Shown one piece after another: positions 7,487-13,007 of a stretch of DNA of 13,007 nt. Position numbers and translations under genes: made by a program. The stretch lies in the NCBI GenBank assembly GCA_002297005.1, contig DBIX01000043.1, positions 1 to 13,007 on the forward strand. Direction: 5' to 3'. Under the pieces are notes generated by a model. It was not told the DNA's origin and did no database searches. It saw nothing but the letters and a program-made list of their open reading frames with translations. The stretch comes from Cyanobacteria bacterium UBA791 (lineage in GTDB: Bacteria; Cyanobacteriota; Vampirovibrionia; Gastranaerophilales; Gastranaerophilaceae). The stretch's first letter is position 1; each line of letters opens with the position of its first letter.

Positions 7487-7812
7487 TAGCCTTTAAGCTC
7501 CTCATAGTTGTTTATATCAACACTTTTTTTAGATTGATACATTAAGTAAAATATTGAAATTGCGATACCAAGTTCAATTGCCCCCAATGCGATATAGAAT
7601 AATGAAAATACATACCCAGTTAGATTTACAGAATCAGTAAACGATGCAAATGCAACGAGGTTAATATTTACAGCTGTTAACATAAATTCTATAGAAATAA
7701 GAATTTTAAATATATTTTTCGAAACTATAGCTCCGACAAAGCCTATTGCAAATAGAAATAGAGCAAATATTAAATAATGAAATAACGAGATATTAAATAA
7801 CATATTAGCCAT
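7486..7812 (-). CDS. nuoK: NADH-quinone oxidoreductase subunit K (NuoK/NdhE)
   Basis: NuoK (ND4L homologue) is a three-helix membrane subunit linking the quinone end to the antiporter-like pumps. The 108 residues include both intramembrane glutamates of the family, E42 (KILISIEFMLTAVNINLVAF, 36-55) and E80 (ALGAIELGIAISI, 75-87), which correspond to E. coli E36 and E72 in the proton path. The ATG at 7812 is chosen because AAGGAG lies 7 bases upstream; an internal ATG three codons later is less well placed. It overlaps the end of nuoJ by 8 bases (ATGGCTAA), and nuoL starts on its stop codon. C-terminal tail after residue 92 is hydrophilic and slightly longer than usual. Confidence 0.96.
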   Translation of the reverse strand: MANMLFNISLFHYLIFALFLFAIGFVGAIVSKNIFKILISIEFMLTAVNINLVAFASFTDSVNLTGYVFSLFYIALGAIELGIAISIFYLMYQSKKSVDINNYEELKG

Positions 7813-8350
7813 GTTTTTTCTCCTTAAATATGTTTAGAGTTGAAAGCCCAACTATTACAAGGAATATAAGCAAAGATATTAGTTCGAAAGCGAAGAAATA
7901 TTTTACATACAACCCTGTAGATAAAGCATTCATCATTTCATATCTGTTAATGCTAATAGCAGATTGTGGCGTAAATAACCAATCAATAACAGATGAAGAA
8001 ATTAATAATATATTAAAAATTGTTAGTACAAATAATACTGCAGAAATCAAAGATAGCATAAATCTTGGAGAAAAAGATAAATAAATATCTTTATCAAGTC
8101 TTTGAGAGGTAAACATAATAGCCAATACAAGCAGAATTGGAATACCGATACCGTAAATAGCAATTTGAATAACAGCGTTGTATTCTGCACTTAATAAGAA
8201 AAACATCCCAGCTGTAACTATAAACACAATTACAGATAAGGCTAAAGAATGTATAATCTTCTTTGAAAGAATTGCACAAATAGAGCAAGCAATTATTATA
8301 ATTGAACAAAGGTAAAAAATAACGCTTGTTAAAATATCGGCACTAGTCAT
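7805..8350 (-). CDS. nuoJ: NADH-quinone oxidoreductase subunit J (NuoJ/NdhG)
   Basis: NuoJ (ND6 homologue) is a five-helix membrane subunit whose third helix, with its flexible glycine-rich bulge, couples quinone chemistry to pumping. Here TM3 is IQIAIYGIGIPILLVLAIMF (61-80), following EYNAV, in the position of the family's YVGAIMVLFLFVVM-type segment; it is recognisable but not a strict match, and the gene order secures the call. I choose the ATG at 8350 (181 residues): GAGG lies 6 bases upstream, whereas extending to the TTG at 8377 would add nine polar residues and start ahead of that ribosome site. The start overlaps the nuoI stop by 8 bases (ATGACTAG) and its end overlaps nuoK by 8 bases. 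Confidence 0.93.
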   Translation of the reverse strand: MTSADILTSVIFYLCSIIIIACSICAILSKKIIHSLALSVIVFIVTAGMFFLLSAEYNAVIQIAIYGIGIPILLVLAIMFTSQRLDKDIYLSFSPRFMLSLISAVLFVLTIFNILLISSSVIDWLFTPQSAISINRYEMMNALSTGLYVKYFFAFELISLLIFLVIVGLSTLNIFKEKKHG

Positions 8351-8738
8351 TTGACACCTCTGCTTTCTTAAATTCAACGATTAAGTCATCTTTATTATCA
8401 GTTGCTAGTTCGTATTCTTTACCCATAGAAATAGCTTTATTATTGCAATAAAAAGCACAATTTCCACAGAAAATACATTTGTTATAATCAATTTTATATG
8501 ATGCTAATTTATTGTCTTGTTTTTCGATTGTAATGGCATTTGCAGGGCAAACTCGTTGACAAACACCACAAGCTAAACATTTATCAAAATCAAAACAATG
8601 TTTACCTCTAAAGGTCTCATTTAATTCTTGTTTTTGTTCTGGGTATTCAAGAGTGACACGTTTTTTAAAAGCGTGTTTAAATACAGTAATATGACCAATA
8701 ATAATTGATAGAATTGATTTTAAAGCTTTTTTAAACAT
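8343..8738 (-). CDS. nuoI: NADH-quinone oxidoreductase subunit I (NuoI/NdhI), 2x[4Fe-4S]
   Basis: NuoI is the ferredoxin-like subunit that carries clusters N6a and N6b and passes electrons toward N2 in NuoB. In 131 residues it shows the N-terminal amphipathic segment, YPE..(32-34) with RGKH (44-47), and two 4Fe-4S motifs: C54-x2-C57-x2-C60-x3-C64-P and C88-x2-C91-x2-C94-x3-C98. All eight cysteines are present. The second motif ends C98-N-N instead of the usual C-P, a departure from the consensus that should not remove a ligand. With no NuoEFG, this subunit is the likely entry point for electrons from a soluble donor such as ferredoxin (inference, by analogy with cyanobacterial NdhI). The ATG at 8738 overlaps the nuoH stop by one base, with AGGAGG in the end of nuoH as ribosome site. 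Confidence 0.96.
   Translation of the reverse strand: MFKKALKSILSIIIGHITVFKHAFKKRVTLEYPEQKQELNETFRGKHCFDFDKCLACGVCQRVCPANAITIEKQDNKLASYKIDYNKCIFCGNCAFYCNNKAISMGKEYELATDNKDDLIVEFKKAEVSND
8355..8361 (-). promoter_or_regulatory. Shine-Dalgarno deciding the nuoJ start
   Basis: AGAGGTG on the minus strand, within the last codons of nuoI, places GAGG 6 bases before the ATG at 8350. This argues against the longer reading that would begin at TTG 8377. Confidence 0.72.
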
Positions 8739-9841
8739 TAGCCCAAACCTCCTGATACAACTATGTATTTAAAAATACAAATATACAAGAAATTAAGTAT
8801 TGATAGAGGAAGTAGAACTTTCCAACTAAATCTTAAAAGGCTTGAAGATTTTAATCTTGGTAATGTTGCTCTAACCCACATAATTACAAAGCACAATACA
8901 AAAGTCTTTATAAAGAACCATACAGCCTGTTCAAAATAAACGAAGAATTGAGCAACAACATTATTAGAAATAATTTTTTCAGATATATAAAAACCTAATG
9001 GTGATAAAAATCCACCAAAGAACAAGGTTACAATAAAGGCTGACATTGCAAATAGCATTGCATATTCACCTAAGAAAAATAATGCAAATCTCATTCCTGA
9101 ATATTCAGTATTGTAACCAGCAACAAGTTCGCTTTCGGCTTCAGGTAAGTCAAAAGGACATCTATTTAATTCTGCAATAGAACAAATAATCATAATTAAA
9201 AACCCTAAAAAGCAAGGGAATATATACCATCCACAAACTTGATACATAGAAATTTGAGATAAAATAATGTCTTTTAAATTTAAGGATGAAGCTAAAACTG
9301 TAATCGATAACAATACGAACATCATTGGCATTTCATAACTTATTGCTTGAGCGACAGAACGCATAGAACCTATTAATGAAAATTTATTATTACTTGAATA
9401 CCCAGCGAAAACTATTGCCATAACCGGAAGTAAAGCAATTACTAAAAATAATAAGGCTGAGGTTGAAACAGAAATAAAATCAAATTCAACACTAAAAGGA
9501 ATTATGCCCCAGCAAATTAGTACTGGAGTGAAAGCTAACAACGGTGCTAACATAAATAAAATTTTATCAGAAACATTTGGTTCAATATTTTCTTTGCATA
9601 ACAATTTTATTGCATCAGCAACTGTTTGCAAACATCCATACAATCCAACTCTGTTTGGTCCTTTTCTTTGTGTAAATAAAGCTAAAACTTTTCTTTCCAT
9701 TAATACAAGCACAAGTACTACAAAAATTAAGGCACAAGCAACTACTATAAATGGAATTATAGGAAAAATAACATAAGCCAATTCTTTTGGTAAATTATAT
9801 TTTGCTAAGTAATCAATAAATAAACTTAATAGATAATTCAT
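8738..9841 (-). CDS. nuoH: NADH-quinone oxidoreductase subunit H (NuoH/NdhA)
   Basis: NuoH (ND1 homologue) is the heel subunit that, with NuoB and NuoD, forms the quinone chamber and starts the proton path. The 367 residues contain the family's most conserved stretches: ERK..(49-51) with QRKGPNRVG (58-66), KFSLIGSMRSVAQAISYE (153-170), and ELNRCPFDLPEAESELVAGY (224-243) followed by NTEYSGMRFALFFLGEY (244-260). The many acidic residues of the quinone-proton funnel in the last motif are intact. ELNRCPFD in place of the usual ETNRAPFD is a mild variation. Eight or so membrane helices are apparent. The ATG at 9841 overlaps the nuoD stop by one base, with GGAGGTG a little upstream. In many bacteria nuoE-F-G sits between nuoD and nuoH; here the genes touch. 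Confidence 0.97.
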   Translation of the reverse strand: MNYLLSLFIDYLAKYNLPKELAYVIFPIIPFIVVACALIFVVLVLVLMERKVLALFTQRKGPNRVGLYGCLQTVADAIKLLCKENIEPNVSDKILFMLAPLLAFTPVLICWGIIPFSVEFDFISVSTSALLFLVIALLPVMAIVFAGYSSNNKFSLIGSMRSVAQAISYEMPMMFVLLSITVLASSLNLKDIILSQISMYQVCGWYIFPCFLGFLIMIICSIAELNRCPFDLPEAESELVAGYNTEYSGMRFALFFLGEYAMLFAMSAFIVTLFFGGFLSPLGFYISEKIISNNVVAQFFVYFEQAVWFFIKTFVLCFVIMWVRATLPRLKSSSLLRFSWKVLLPLSILNFLYICIFKYIVVSGGLG

Positions 9842-10953
9842 TATTTATCCACCTCCGGCAAAATAACATCTAAAGAACCAAAGATAGCCATCAAATCCGC
9901 TAATTCAGACTCAATTACTAATTCAGGCAAAACTTGAACAGCATAATAAGAGGCAGTTCTCCATTTTACTCTATATGGAGTTTTTCCACCAGCTTTTACC
10001 GTGCAAGTAGTTAAACCTCTTGGAGCTTCAACTATCGAAGTATATTCTTTATCTACTATATTTAAATTAATAGGTTTTACAGATTTGTTCAAAAATTCTG
10101 CGTTATCGTTGACTTTTAGATAATAAATACATTGAGTAACAATTTCTAGAGATTCACGCATTTCAAAAATTCTAGCTTTATATCTAGAATAAGCATCACC
10201 TGTAAGCTCACTAGAAGCTTCAAAATCAAGTTTTTCGTACACAAGATAAGGATTTGTCTTTCTGTAATCCAAATTCATTCCTGAGGCTCTTAAGTTAGCT
10301 CCTGTAATTGCGTACTGAATAGCTTTATTTTTTTGTAAAATACCTTTATTAACAGTTCTTGATAAGAAAATCGGATTTTCAGTAATAATTTTTTCGTAAT
10401 CATCAATGCATTCTGGCATATCCTTTACAAATTCAGAGATTTCATCCAAAAGAGATTTAGAAATATCCGCTCTAACTCCACCAAAAGTGAAATAGTTATA
10501 CATCATTCTTTGACCTGTTAGTTTTTCAAATATATGCAAGATTCTTTCTCTATCTCTAAATGCGTAGAATAATGGTGATGATGCACCTAAATCTAATAAA
10601 TATGTACCAAGCCATAATAAGTGTGATGCGATACGGTTTAATTCCATACACAAAACACGAATATATTTTGCACGCTCTGGAACTTCAATTTCTGCCATAT
10701 TTTCAACGCAATCACAGTAAACATAAGAATTGAAAAATCCGCCTAGATAATCAATTCTATCAACAATAGGTAAATATTGAAGGTATGAACGATTTTCTGC
10801 CATTTTTTCAATGCCACGGTGCAAGTAGCCAACAACAGGCTCGCATGATTTGATAATTTCACCGTCTAGCTTTAAAATTAGTCGTAATACACCATGTGTT
10901 GATGGGTGTTGTGGACCAACATTTATAATCATTTCTTTAAATTTGTTAGTCAT
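9841..10953 (-). CDS. nuoD: NADH-quinone oxidoreductase subunit D (NuoD/NdhH), quinone-site subunit
   Basis: NuoD is the 49-kDa-type subunit, evolved from NiFe-hydrogenase large subunits, which holds the quinone headgroup. With the start at 10953 it has 370 residues. It shows GPQHPSTHGVLRL (13-25), GYLHRGIEK (42-50), DRIDYL (65-70), GQRMMYNYFTFGGVRADIS (147-165) and TGANLRASGMNLDYRKTNPY (217-236). H20 and Y69 match T. thermophilus Nqo4 His38 and Tyr87, which bind the quinone, with identical spacing of 49. Hydrogenase metal-binding CxxC pairs are absent, so it is not a hydrogenase. The longer reading from ATG 10983 would add a 10-residue tail inside nuoC; the ATG at 10953 gives the typical N-terminus, although its ribosome site (AAAGG about 10 bases upstream) is weak. 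It overlaps nuoC by 8 bases. Confidence 0.95.
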   Translation of the reverse strand: MTNKFKEMIINVGPQHPSTHGVLRLILKLDGEIIKSCEPVVGYLHRGIEKMAENRSYLQYLPIVDRIDYLGGFFNSYVYCDCVENMAEIEVPERAKYIRVLCMELNRIASHLLWLGTYLLDLGASSPLFYAFRDRERILHIFEKLTGQRMMYNYFTFGGVRADISKSLLDEISEFVKDMPECIDDYEKIITENPIFLSRTVNKGILQKNKAIQYAITGANLRASGMNLDYRKTNPYLVYEKLDFEASSELTGDAYSRYKARIFEMRESLEIVTQCIYYLKVNDNAEFLNKSVKPINLNIVDKEYTSIVEAPRGLTTCTVKAGGKTPYRVKWRTASYYAVQVLPELVIESELADLMAIFGSLDVILPEVDK

Positions 10954-11374
10954 TCCATACCAACCTTTCATCCGATTGGACATAAGATTTTAACAATGGA
11001 TGACCATTCCAAGTTTCAGGCATATACAATCTATGAAGATTAATGTTGCCCTCAAAATTTATACCAAATAGGTCAAATATTTCGCACTCATCATAATTTG
11101 CACTTTTGTATAGTGAAGTGACAGATTTTGCTGAATTATGAACATTTGTCATAACTTTTACAAACTCATTACTTTCAGTTGAATACAAATTGTATGAAAG
11201 CTGTATAAAATCACGATAATCAGTTGCCATAATTTCTGTAAGCATATCAAAACAAATGATATTTCTTGTTTTTAGAAAATTAATAACATCATAAACATTT
11301 TCTTCAACAAAGATGTAGTCTTCATTTACGAAAATTTCTGGGTAATATTCTTTAAGTAAGTCTGTATTAATCAA
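10946..11374 (-). CDS. nuoC: NADH-quinone oxidoreductase subunit C (NuoC/NdhJ)
   Basis: NuoC (30-kDa subunit) is a cofactor-free scaffold that packs NuoD and NuoB. It is separate from NuoD here, unlike the NuoCD fusion of E. coli. The 142 residues are short for the family but end in its signature: CEIFDLFGINFEGN (97-110), INLHRLYMPETWNGHPLLKSY (111-131), matching the usual DMFGIxFxGHPxLRRILMPExWxGHPLRKDY. The position after FEGN, normally a His-Pro, is N-I. It starts at TTG 11374, preceded by GGGGGTGAG; there is no in-frame ATG nearby that would preserve the N-terminus. The start overlaps the nuoB stop by 8 bases (TTGATTAA) and the end overlaps nuoD by 8 (ATGACTAA), suggesting coupled translation. 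Confidence 0.94.
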   Translation of the reverse strand: MINTDLLKEYYPEIFVNEDYIFVEENVYDVINFLKTRNIICFDMLTEIMATDYRDFIQLSYNLYSTESNEFVKVMTNVHNSAKSVTSLYKSANYDECEIFDLFGINFEGNINLHRLYMPETWNGHPLLKSYVQSDERLVWND

Positions 11375-11924
11375 GGCTCACCCCCAAAGTTCTTATTTTT
11401 AATCCATCATCGTGAACTAAAATATCATTTTCTTCTTTAAGACAAGAAAAATGTTTGCTCATAAATTTATCTCTATCAAGAATAGATTCTTTCTTAATAT
11501 TTTTTTGTAACTTTCTGATTGCATCAAGCAAGGCTTCCGGTTTTGGTGGACACATTGGTAGATAAATATCAACAGGGATAATCTTATCTACGCCATTAAC
11601 AACAGAATACGAGTCCTTAAACATTCCACCGCCACAAGTACAAGCACCCATAGCAATAACATATTTAGGTTCAGGCATTTGTTCATACAATTTTAATAAA
11701 GCTGGTGCCATTTTATGCGTAATAGTACCGGCACAAATCAACAAATCAGCCTGTCTTGGAGAACCTCTAAAGACTTCTGAACCAAAACGAGCAATATCAT
11801 AATCTGCGGCTGAAGTTTGCATCATTTCAATACCGCAACAAGAAGTTGCAAAAGTCAATGGCCAAAGAGAATTAGCACGACCCCAATTTAAAATATAATC
11901 TATACTTGAGACAATAACATTCAT
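11367..11924 (-). CDS. nuoB: NADH-quinone oxidoreductase subunit B (NuoB/NdhK), cluster N2
   Basis: NuoB carries the terminal 4Fe-4S cluster N2 that hands electrons to quinone. The 185 residues show WGRANSLWPLTFATSCCGIEMM (14-35), GSPRQADLLICAGT (54-67), MGACTCGGGMF (92-102) and PVDIYLPMCPPKPEA (117-131). The N2 ligands are C29, C30 (tandem), C95 and C125, with spacings like those of T. thermophilus. Two departures: an extra C97 two residues after the third ligand, and Met in place of the usual Gly before C125 (PMCPP for PGCPP). The C-terminal 45 residues are hydrophilic and family-typical in length. The ATG at 11924 overlaps the nuoA stop by one base; GGGG lies about 8 bases upstream. Peripheral membrane protein on the cytoplasmic side of the inner membrane. 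Confidence 0.96.
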   Translation of the reverse strand: MNVIVSSIDYILNWGRANSLWPLTFATSCCGIEMMQTSAADYDIARFGSEVFRGSPRQADLLICAGTITHKMAPALLKLYEQMPEPKYVIAMGACTCGGGMFKDSYSVVNGVDKIIPVDIYLPMCPPKPEALLDAIRKLQKNIKKESILDRDKFMSKHFSCLKEENDILVHDDGLKIRTLGVSLD

Positions 11925-12277
11925 TAATTATCCCCCAATAAATTTTTCTTTATTGCATAAAATAGAGCAAACAATAAAATCAGTACAAATATAAATATTT
12001 CAATTAAGACAAAGCCGTCAAGTTTATTCAATGTTACAGCAAATGGAAACAAGAAGATTGTTTCAACATCAAACAATAAGAATAATATAGCAAAATTAAA
12101 ATATTTTACGTCAAATTGCAATTTTGCATCAGAAAAAAGTTTCATACCGCATTCATAAATTTTTGATTTTTCAACGGTATCGTTCTTGTACGAACAAACA
12201 TACCCTGCAACAAGTGAAACTATTGCAAATAGTAGTGATAGTATGGAAAAAATTATTAAATAAATCAGCTCTGCCAA
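11924..12277 (-). CDS. nuoA: NADH-quinone oxidoreductase subunit A (NuoA/NdhC), first gene of the operon
   Basis: NuoA (ND3 homologue) is a three-helix membrane subunit whose TM1-TM2 loop lines the quinone entrance. In 117 residues it has an N-terminal helix, then YECG (41-44), FDVKYFNFAILFLLFDVETI (55-74) and LFPFAV (76-81), matching the family's YECG...FDVRF...AILFLIFDVEVVFLYPWAV. C44 is the loop cysteine and D70/E72 the conserved acidic pair. Translation starts at TTG 12277, supported by GAGGA with 7 bases spacing; an ATG at 12294 is out of frame and stops after 9 codons. The operon is transcribed from a -10 box just upstream, and the gene is divergent from the exported TPR protein with 89 bp between start codons. 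Confidence 0.95.
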   Translation of the reverse strand: MAELIYLIIFSILSLLFAIVSLVAGYVCSYKNDTVEKSKIYECGMKLFSDAKLQFDVKYFNFAILFLLFDVETIFLFPFAVTLNKLDGFVLIEIFIFVLILLFALFYAIKKNLLGDN

Positions 12278-12307
12278 AAATCAATCCTCGCCATATATAA
12301 TTAATAT

Positions 12308-12313
12308 ATTATA
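12308..12313 (-). promoter_or_regulatory. Putative -10 box of the nuo operon
   Basis: On the minus strand a perfect TATAAT occupies 12313-12308, preceded by CTG. A start about 7 bases downstream (near 12301) would leave a 23-base leader holding the GAGGA ribosome site (12285-12289) before the TTG at 12277. No good -35 box is visible at 16-18 bases. A self-complementary TAATATATTA (12302-12311) overlaps the box, but in such AT-rich sequence that may be chance. Confidence 0.5.
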
Positions 12314-12326
12314 CAGAAAAACTTCG

Positions 12327-12335
12327 TGATATAAT
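12327..12335 (+). promoter_or_regulatory. Putative extended -10 promoter of the exported TPR gene
   Basis: TGATATAAT (12327-12335) is an extended -10 element on the plus strand, 31 bases before the ATG at 12367. A second, weaker TGATATATT (12347-12355) lies closer and would start transcription a few bases before the ATG. No Shine-Dalgarno is evident upstream of that ATG. The extended box is only 13 bases from the divergent nuo -10 box, so polymerases at the two promoters would compete for the same DNA. Confidence 0.45.
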
Positions 12336-12366
12336 AGTCATTGTTGTGATATATTAAGCAAATTTT

Positions 12367-12975
12367 ATGAGAAAATTTTACATTTTTACATTACTCATCT
12401 ATCTAGTATTAACACCTAATCTTGCAACTGCATTAGAGGGTGGTATCGAGTATGACGGAATTTATATTGACTATAGTGCCTTAAATTACGGCGAATGGAG
12501 CAAAAAAGCAAACAGTTATCTTGATTTGGCAAGCAAATCTAAAAATGAAAAAGAACGACAACAATACTATTCACGTGCTGTTGGAGCATATCAAACCATG
12601 ACAAAGATATATCCATTTGACCCAATAGTTATGGGTACAATTGGTCACATTTACGGAAAAATGCATAAACCTATTTATGCTAAAGCATATCTTGATAGAG
12701 GATTAAATCTAGATTTAAAAAATCCTACTGTAAATTACTATTATGGTGTATTTATGCAAGATGAAAGAGATTTCAGAAAGGCAAGAAGATATTATAATGT
12801 TGCTTACGCAAATGGTATGAAAAACAACTATGACTTGTGTATAAGACTTGCGGTAATTAATGGTAAACTTGGTGAGCTTGAGAATTCAAAATACTATTAT
12901 CAGCATGCTTATTCGCTGAAGCCATCAAAAGATTTAAAAAACAAAATACTACAGTTGGATGAATTAAAAAAATAA
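12367..12975 (+). CDS. Exported tetratricopeptide-repeat protein of unknown function
   Basis: The 202-residue protein starts with a Sec signal peptide: R2-K3, hydrophobic core 5-16 and probable cleavage after A20-T-A22 (NLATA|LEGG). No lipobox. The mature part from about residue 43 to 190 is helical with TPR-like units: WSKKANSYLDLA..AVGAYQTMTKIYPFDP (44-86), TIGHIYGKMH...AKAYLDRGLNLDLKNP (91-120), VNYYYGVFMQ...KARRYYNVAYANG (122-150) and LCIRLAVINGKLGELENSKYYYQHAYSLKP (157-186), each with the small/aromatic pattern and closing Pro of TPRs. Such proteins act as scaffolds in the periplasm or outer membrane; the partner cannot be named. The N-terminus resembles that of the exported protein at 2342-2668. 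It is divergent from nuoA and followed by a hairpin. Its ATG has no clear ribosome site but follows two -10-like boxes. Confidence 0.82.
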   Translation: MRKFYIFTLLIYLVLTPNLATALEGGIEYDGIYIDYSALNYGEWSKKANSYLDLASKSKNEKERQQYYSRAVGAYQTMTKIYPFDPIVMGTIGHIYGKMHKPIYAKAYLDRGLNLDLKNPTVNYYYGVFMQDERDFRKARRYYNVAYANGMKNNYDLCIRLAVINGKLGELENSKYYYQHAYSLKPSKDLKNKILQLDELKK

Positions 12976-12983
12976 TTATAGTT

Positions 12984-13005
12984 ATATCATTAATAATAAT
13001 GATAT
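12984..13005 (+). terminator. AT-rich hairpin after the TPR gene, possible terminator
   Basis: A perfect 9-bp inverted repeat, ATATCATTA (12984-12992) and TAATGATAT (12997-13005) with an ATAA loop, begins 9 bases after the stop of the TPR gene and runs into TT at the window edge. Only one G:C pair is in the stem, so it is weak for a classical factor-independent terminator; the T-run, if any, is cut off. The position directly after a stop codon favours a terminator over chance. Confidence 0.45.
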
Positions 13006-13007
13006 TT

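Noticed and set aside
7830..8084. 84-codon open frame on the plus strand opposite nuoJ
   Set aside because: It is antisense to a well-supported gene, has no recognisable motif and reflects AT-rich codon shadowing; the same holds for the other short frames inside nuo genes, ispG and the phosphodiesterase.
8654..8678. ACACG...CGTGT inverted repeat inside nuoI
   Set aside because: Only 5 bp arms with a long A/T loop, inside coding sequence for a basic segment; expected by chance.
9841..11924. Possibility that the operon encodes a group 4 membrane NiFe hydrogenase (Ech/Mbh/Hyf type)
   Set aside because: NuoD lacks the CxxC pairs that bind the NiFe centre and keeps the quinone His/Tyr, and the cluster has nuoA, J and K as well as three antiporter subunits in standard complex I order.
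12292..12302. ATG at 12294 as an alternative nuoA start
   Set aside because: It is out of frame with nuoA and reaches a stop after nine codons; the TTG at 12277 has a well-spaced GAGGA site.
12293..12313. Run of TATA/AATT palindromes between nuoA and the TPR gene as a regulator-binding array
   Set aside because: Low-complexity AT sequence produces such palindromes readily; apart from the -10 boxes nothing distinguishes it from background.
1..13007. A mobile element, CRISPR array, toxin-antitoxin or defence system
   Set aside because: No transposase, integrase, direct repeats with spacers, attachment-like repeats or defence domains were seen; all genes are housekeeping-like or small exported proteins.

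Overview
This 13 kb window is a compact, very AT-rich bacterial chromosome segment with almost no intergenic DNA. It is dominated by one minus-strand operon, nuoA-B-C-D-H-I-J-K-L-M-N (from 12277 down to 2672), encoding an 11-subunit respiratory complex I without the NADH-input module NuoE/F/G. No rRNA, tRNA, IS element, CRISPR array or phage gene is visible. Nearly every base is assigned to a gene and no gene-free stretch exceeds 100 bases.

Layout: (1) 1-427 minus, 5' part of an MnmD/MnmC-type tRNA-wobble methyltransferase gene running off the left edge; (2) 478-1209 minus, a YfcE/MJ0936-type calcineurin-like phosphodiesterase; (3) 1249-2316 plus, ispG (MEP isoprenoid pathway, a 4Fe-4S enzyme), divergent from the phosphodiesterase; (4) 2342-2668 plus, a small exported Tyr-rich protein of unknown function, ending 3 bp from the convergent end of nuoN; (5) 2672-12277 minus, the nuo operon; (6) 12367-12975 plus, an exported TPR protein divergent from nuoA, followed by an AT-only hairpin at the right edge.

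How the genes work together: NuoB, C, D and I form the peripheral electron wire (cluster N2 plus two 4Fe-4S clusters) and the quinone site. NuoA, H, J and K form the membrane heel, and NuoL, M and N the three antiporter-like proton or Na+ pumps. The quinone-site His/Tyr pair in NuoD is retained and the NiFe-hydrogenase Cys motifs are absent, so this reads as a quinone-reducing complex I fed by an unidentified donor (ferredoxin or flavodoxin is the usual guess for complexes without NuoEFG). IspG makes isoprenoid precursor, which could also supply quinone side chains, but that link is only contextual.

Organism: low GC, Gram-negative-like exported proteins, strong Shine-Dalgarno sites mixed with TTG starts, a cyanobacterial-type MnmD and a NuoEFG-less complex I would fit a non-photosynthetic cyanobacterial relative (Vampirovibrionia/Melainabacteria, e.g. 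Gastranaerophilales). This is a weak inference from family resemblance, and other anaerobic AT-rich lineages are possible. I do not see a wholly novel system. The most interesting points are the donor-less complex I, a divergent NuoN, two look-alike exported proteins bracketing the operon, and promoters that appear to give leaderless mRNAs.
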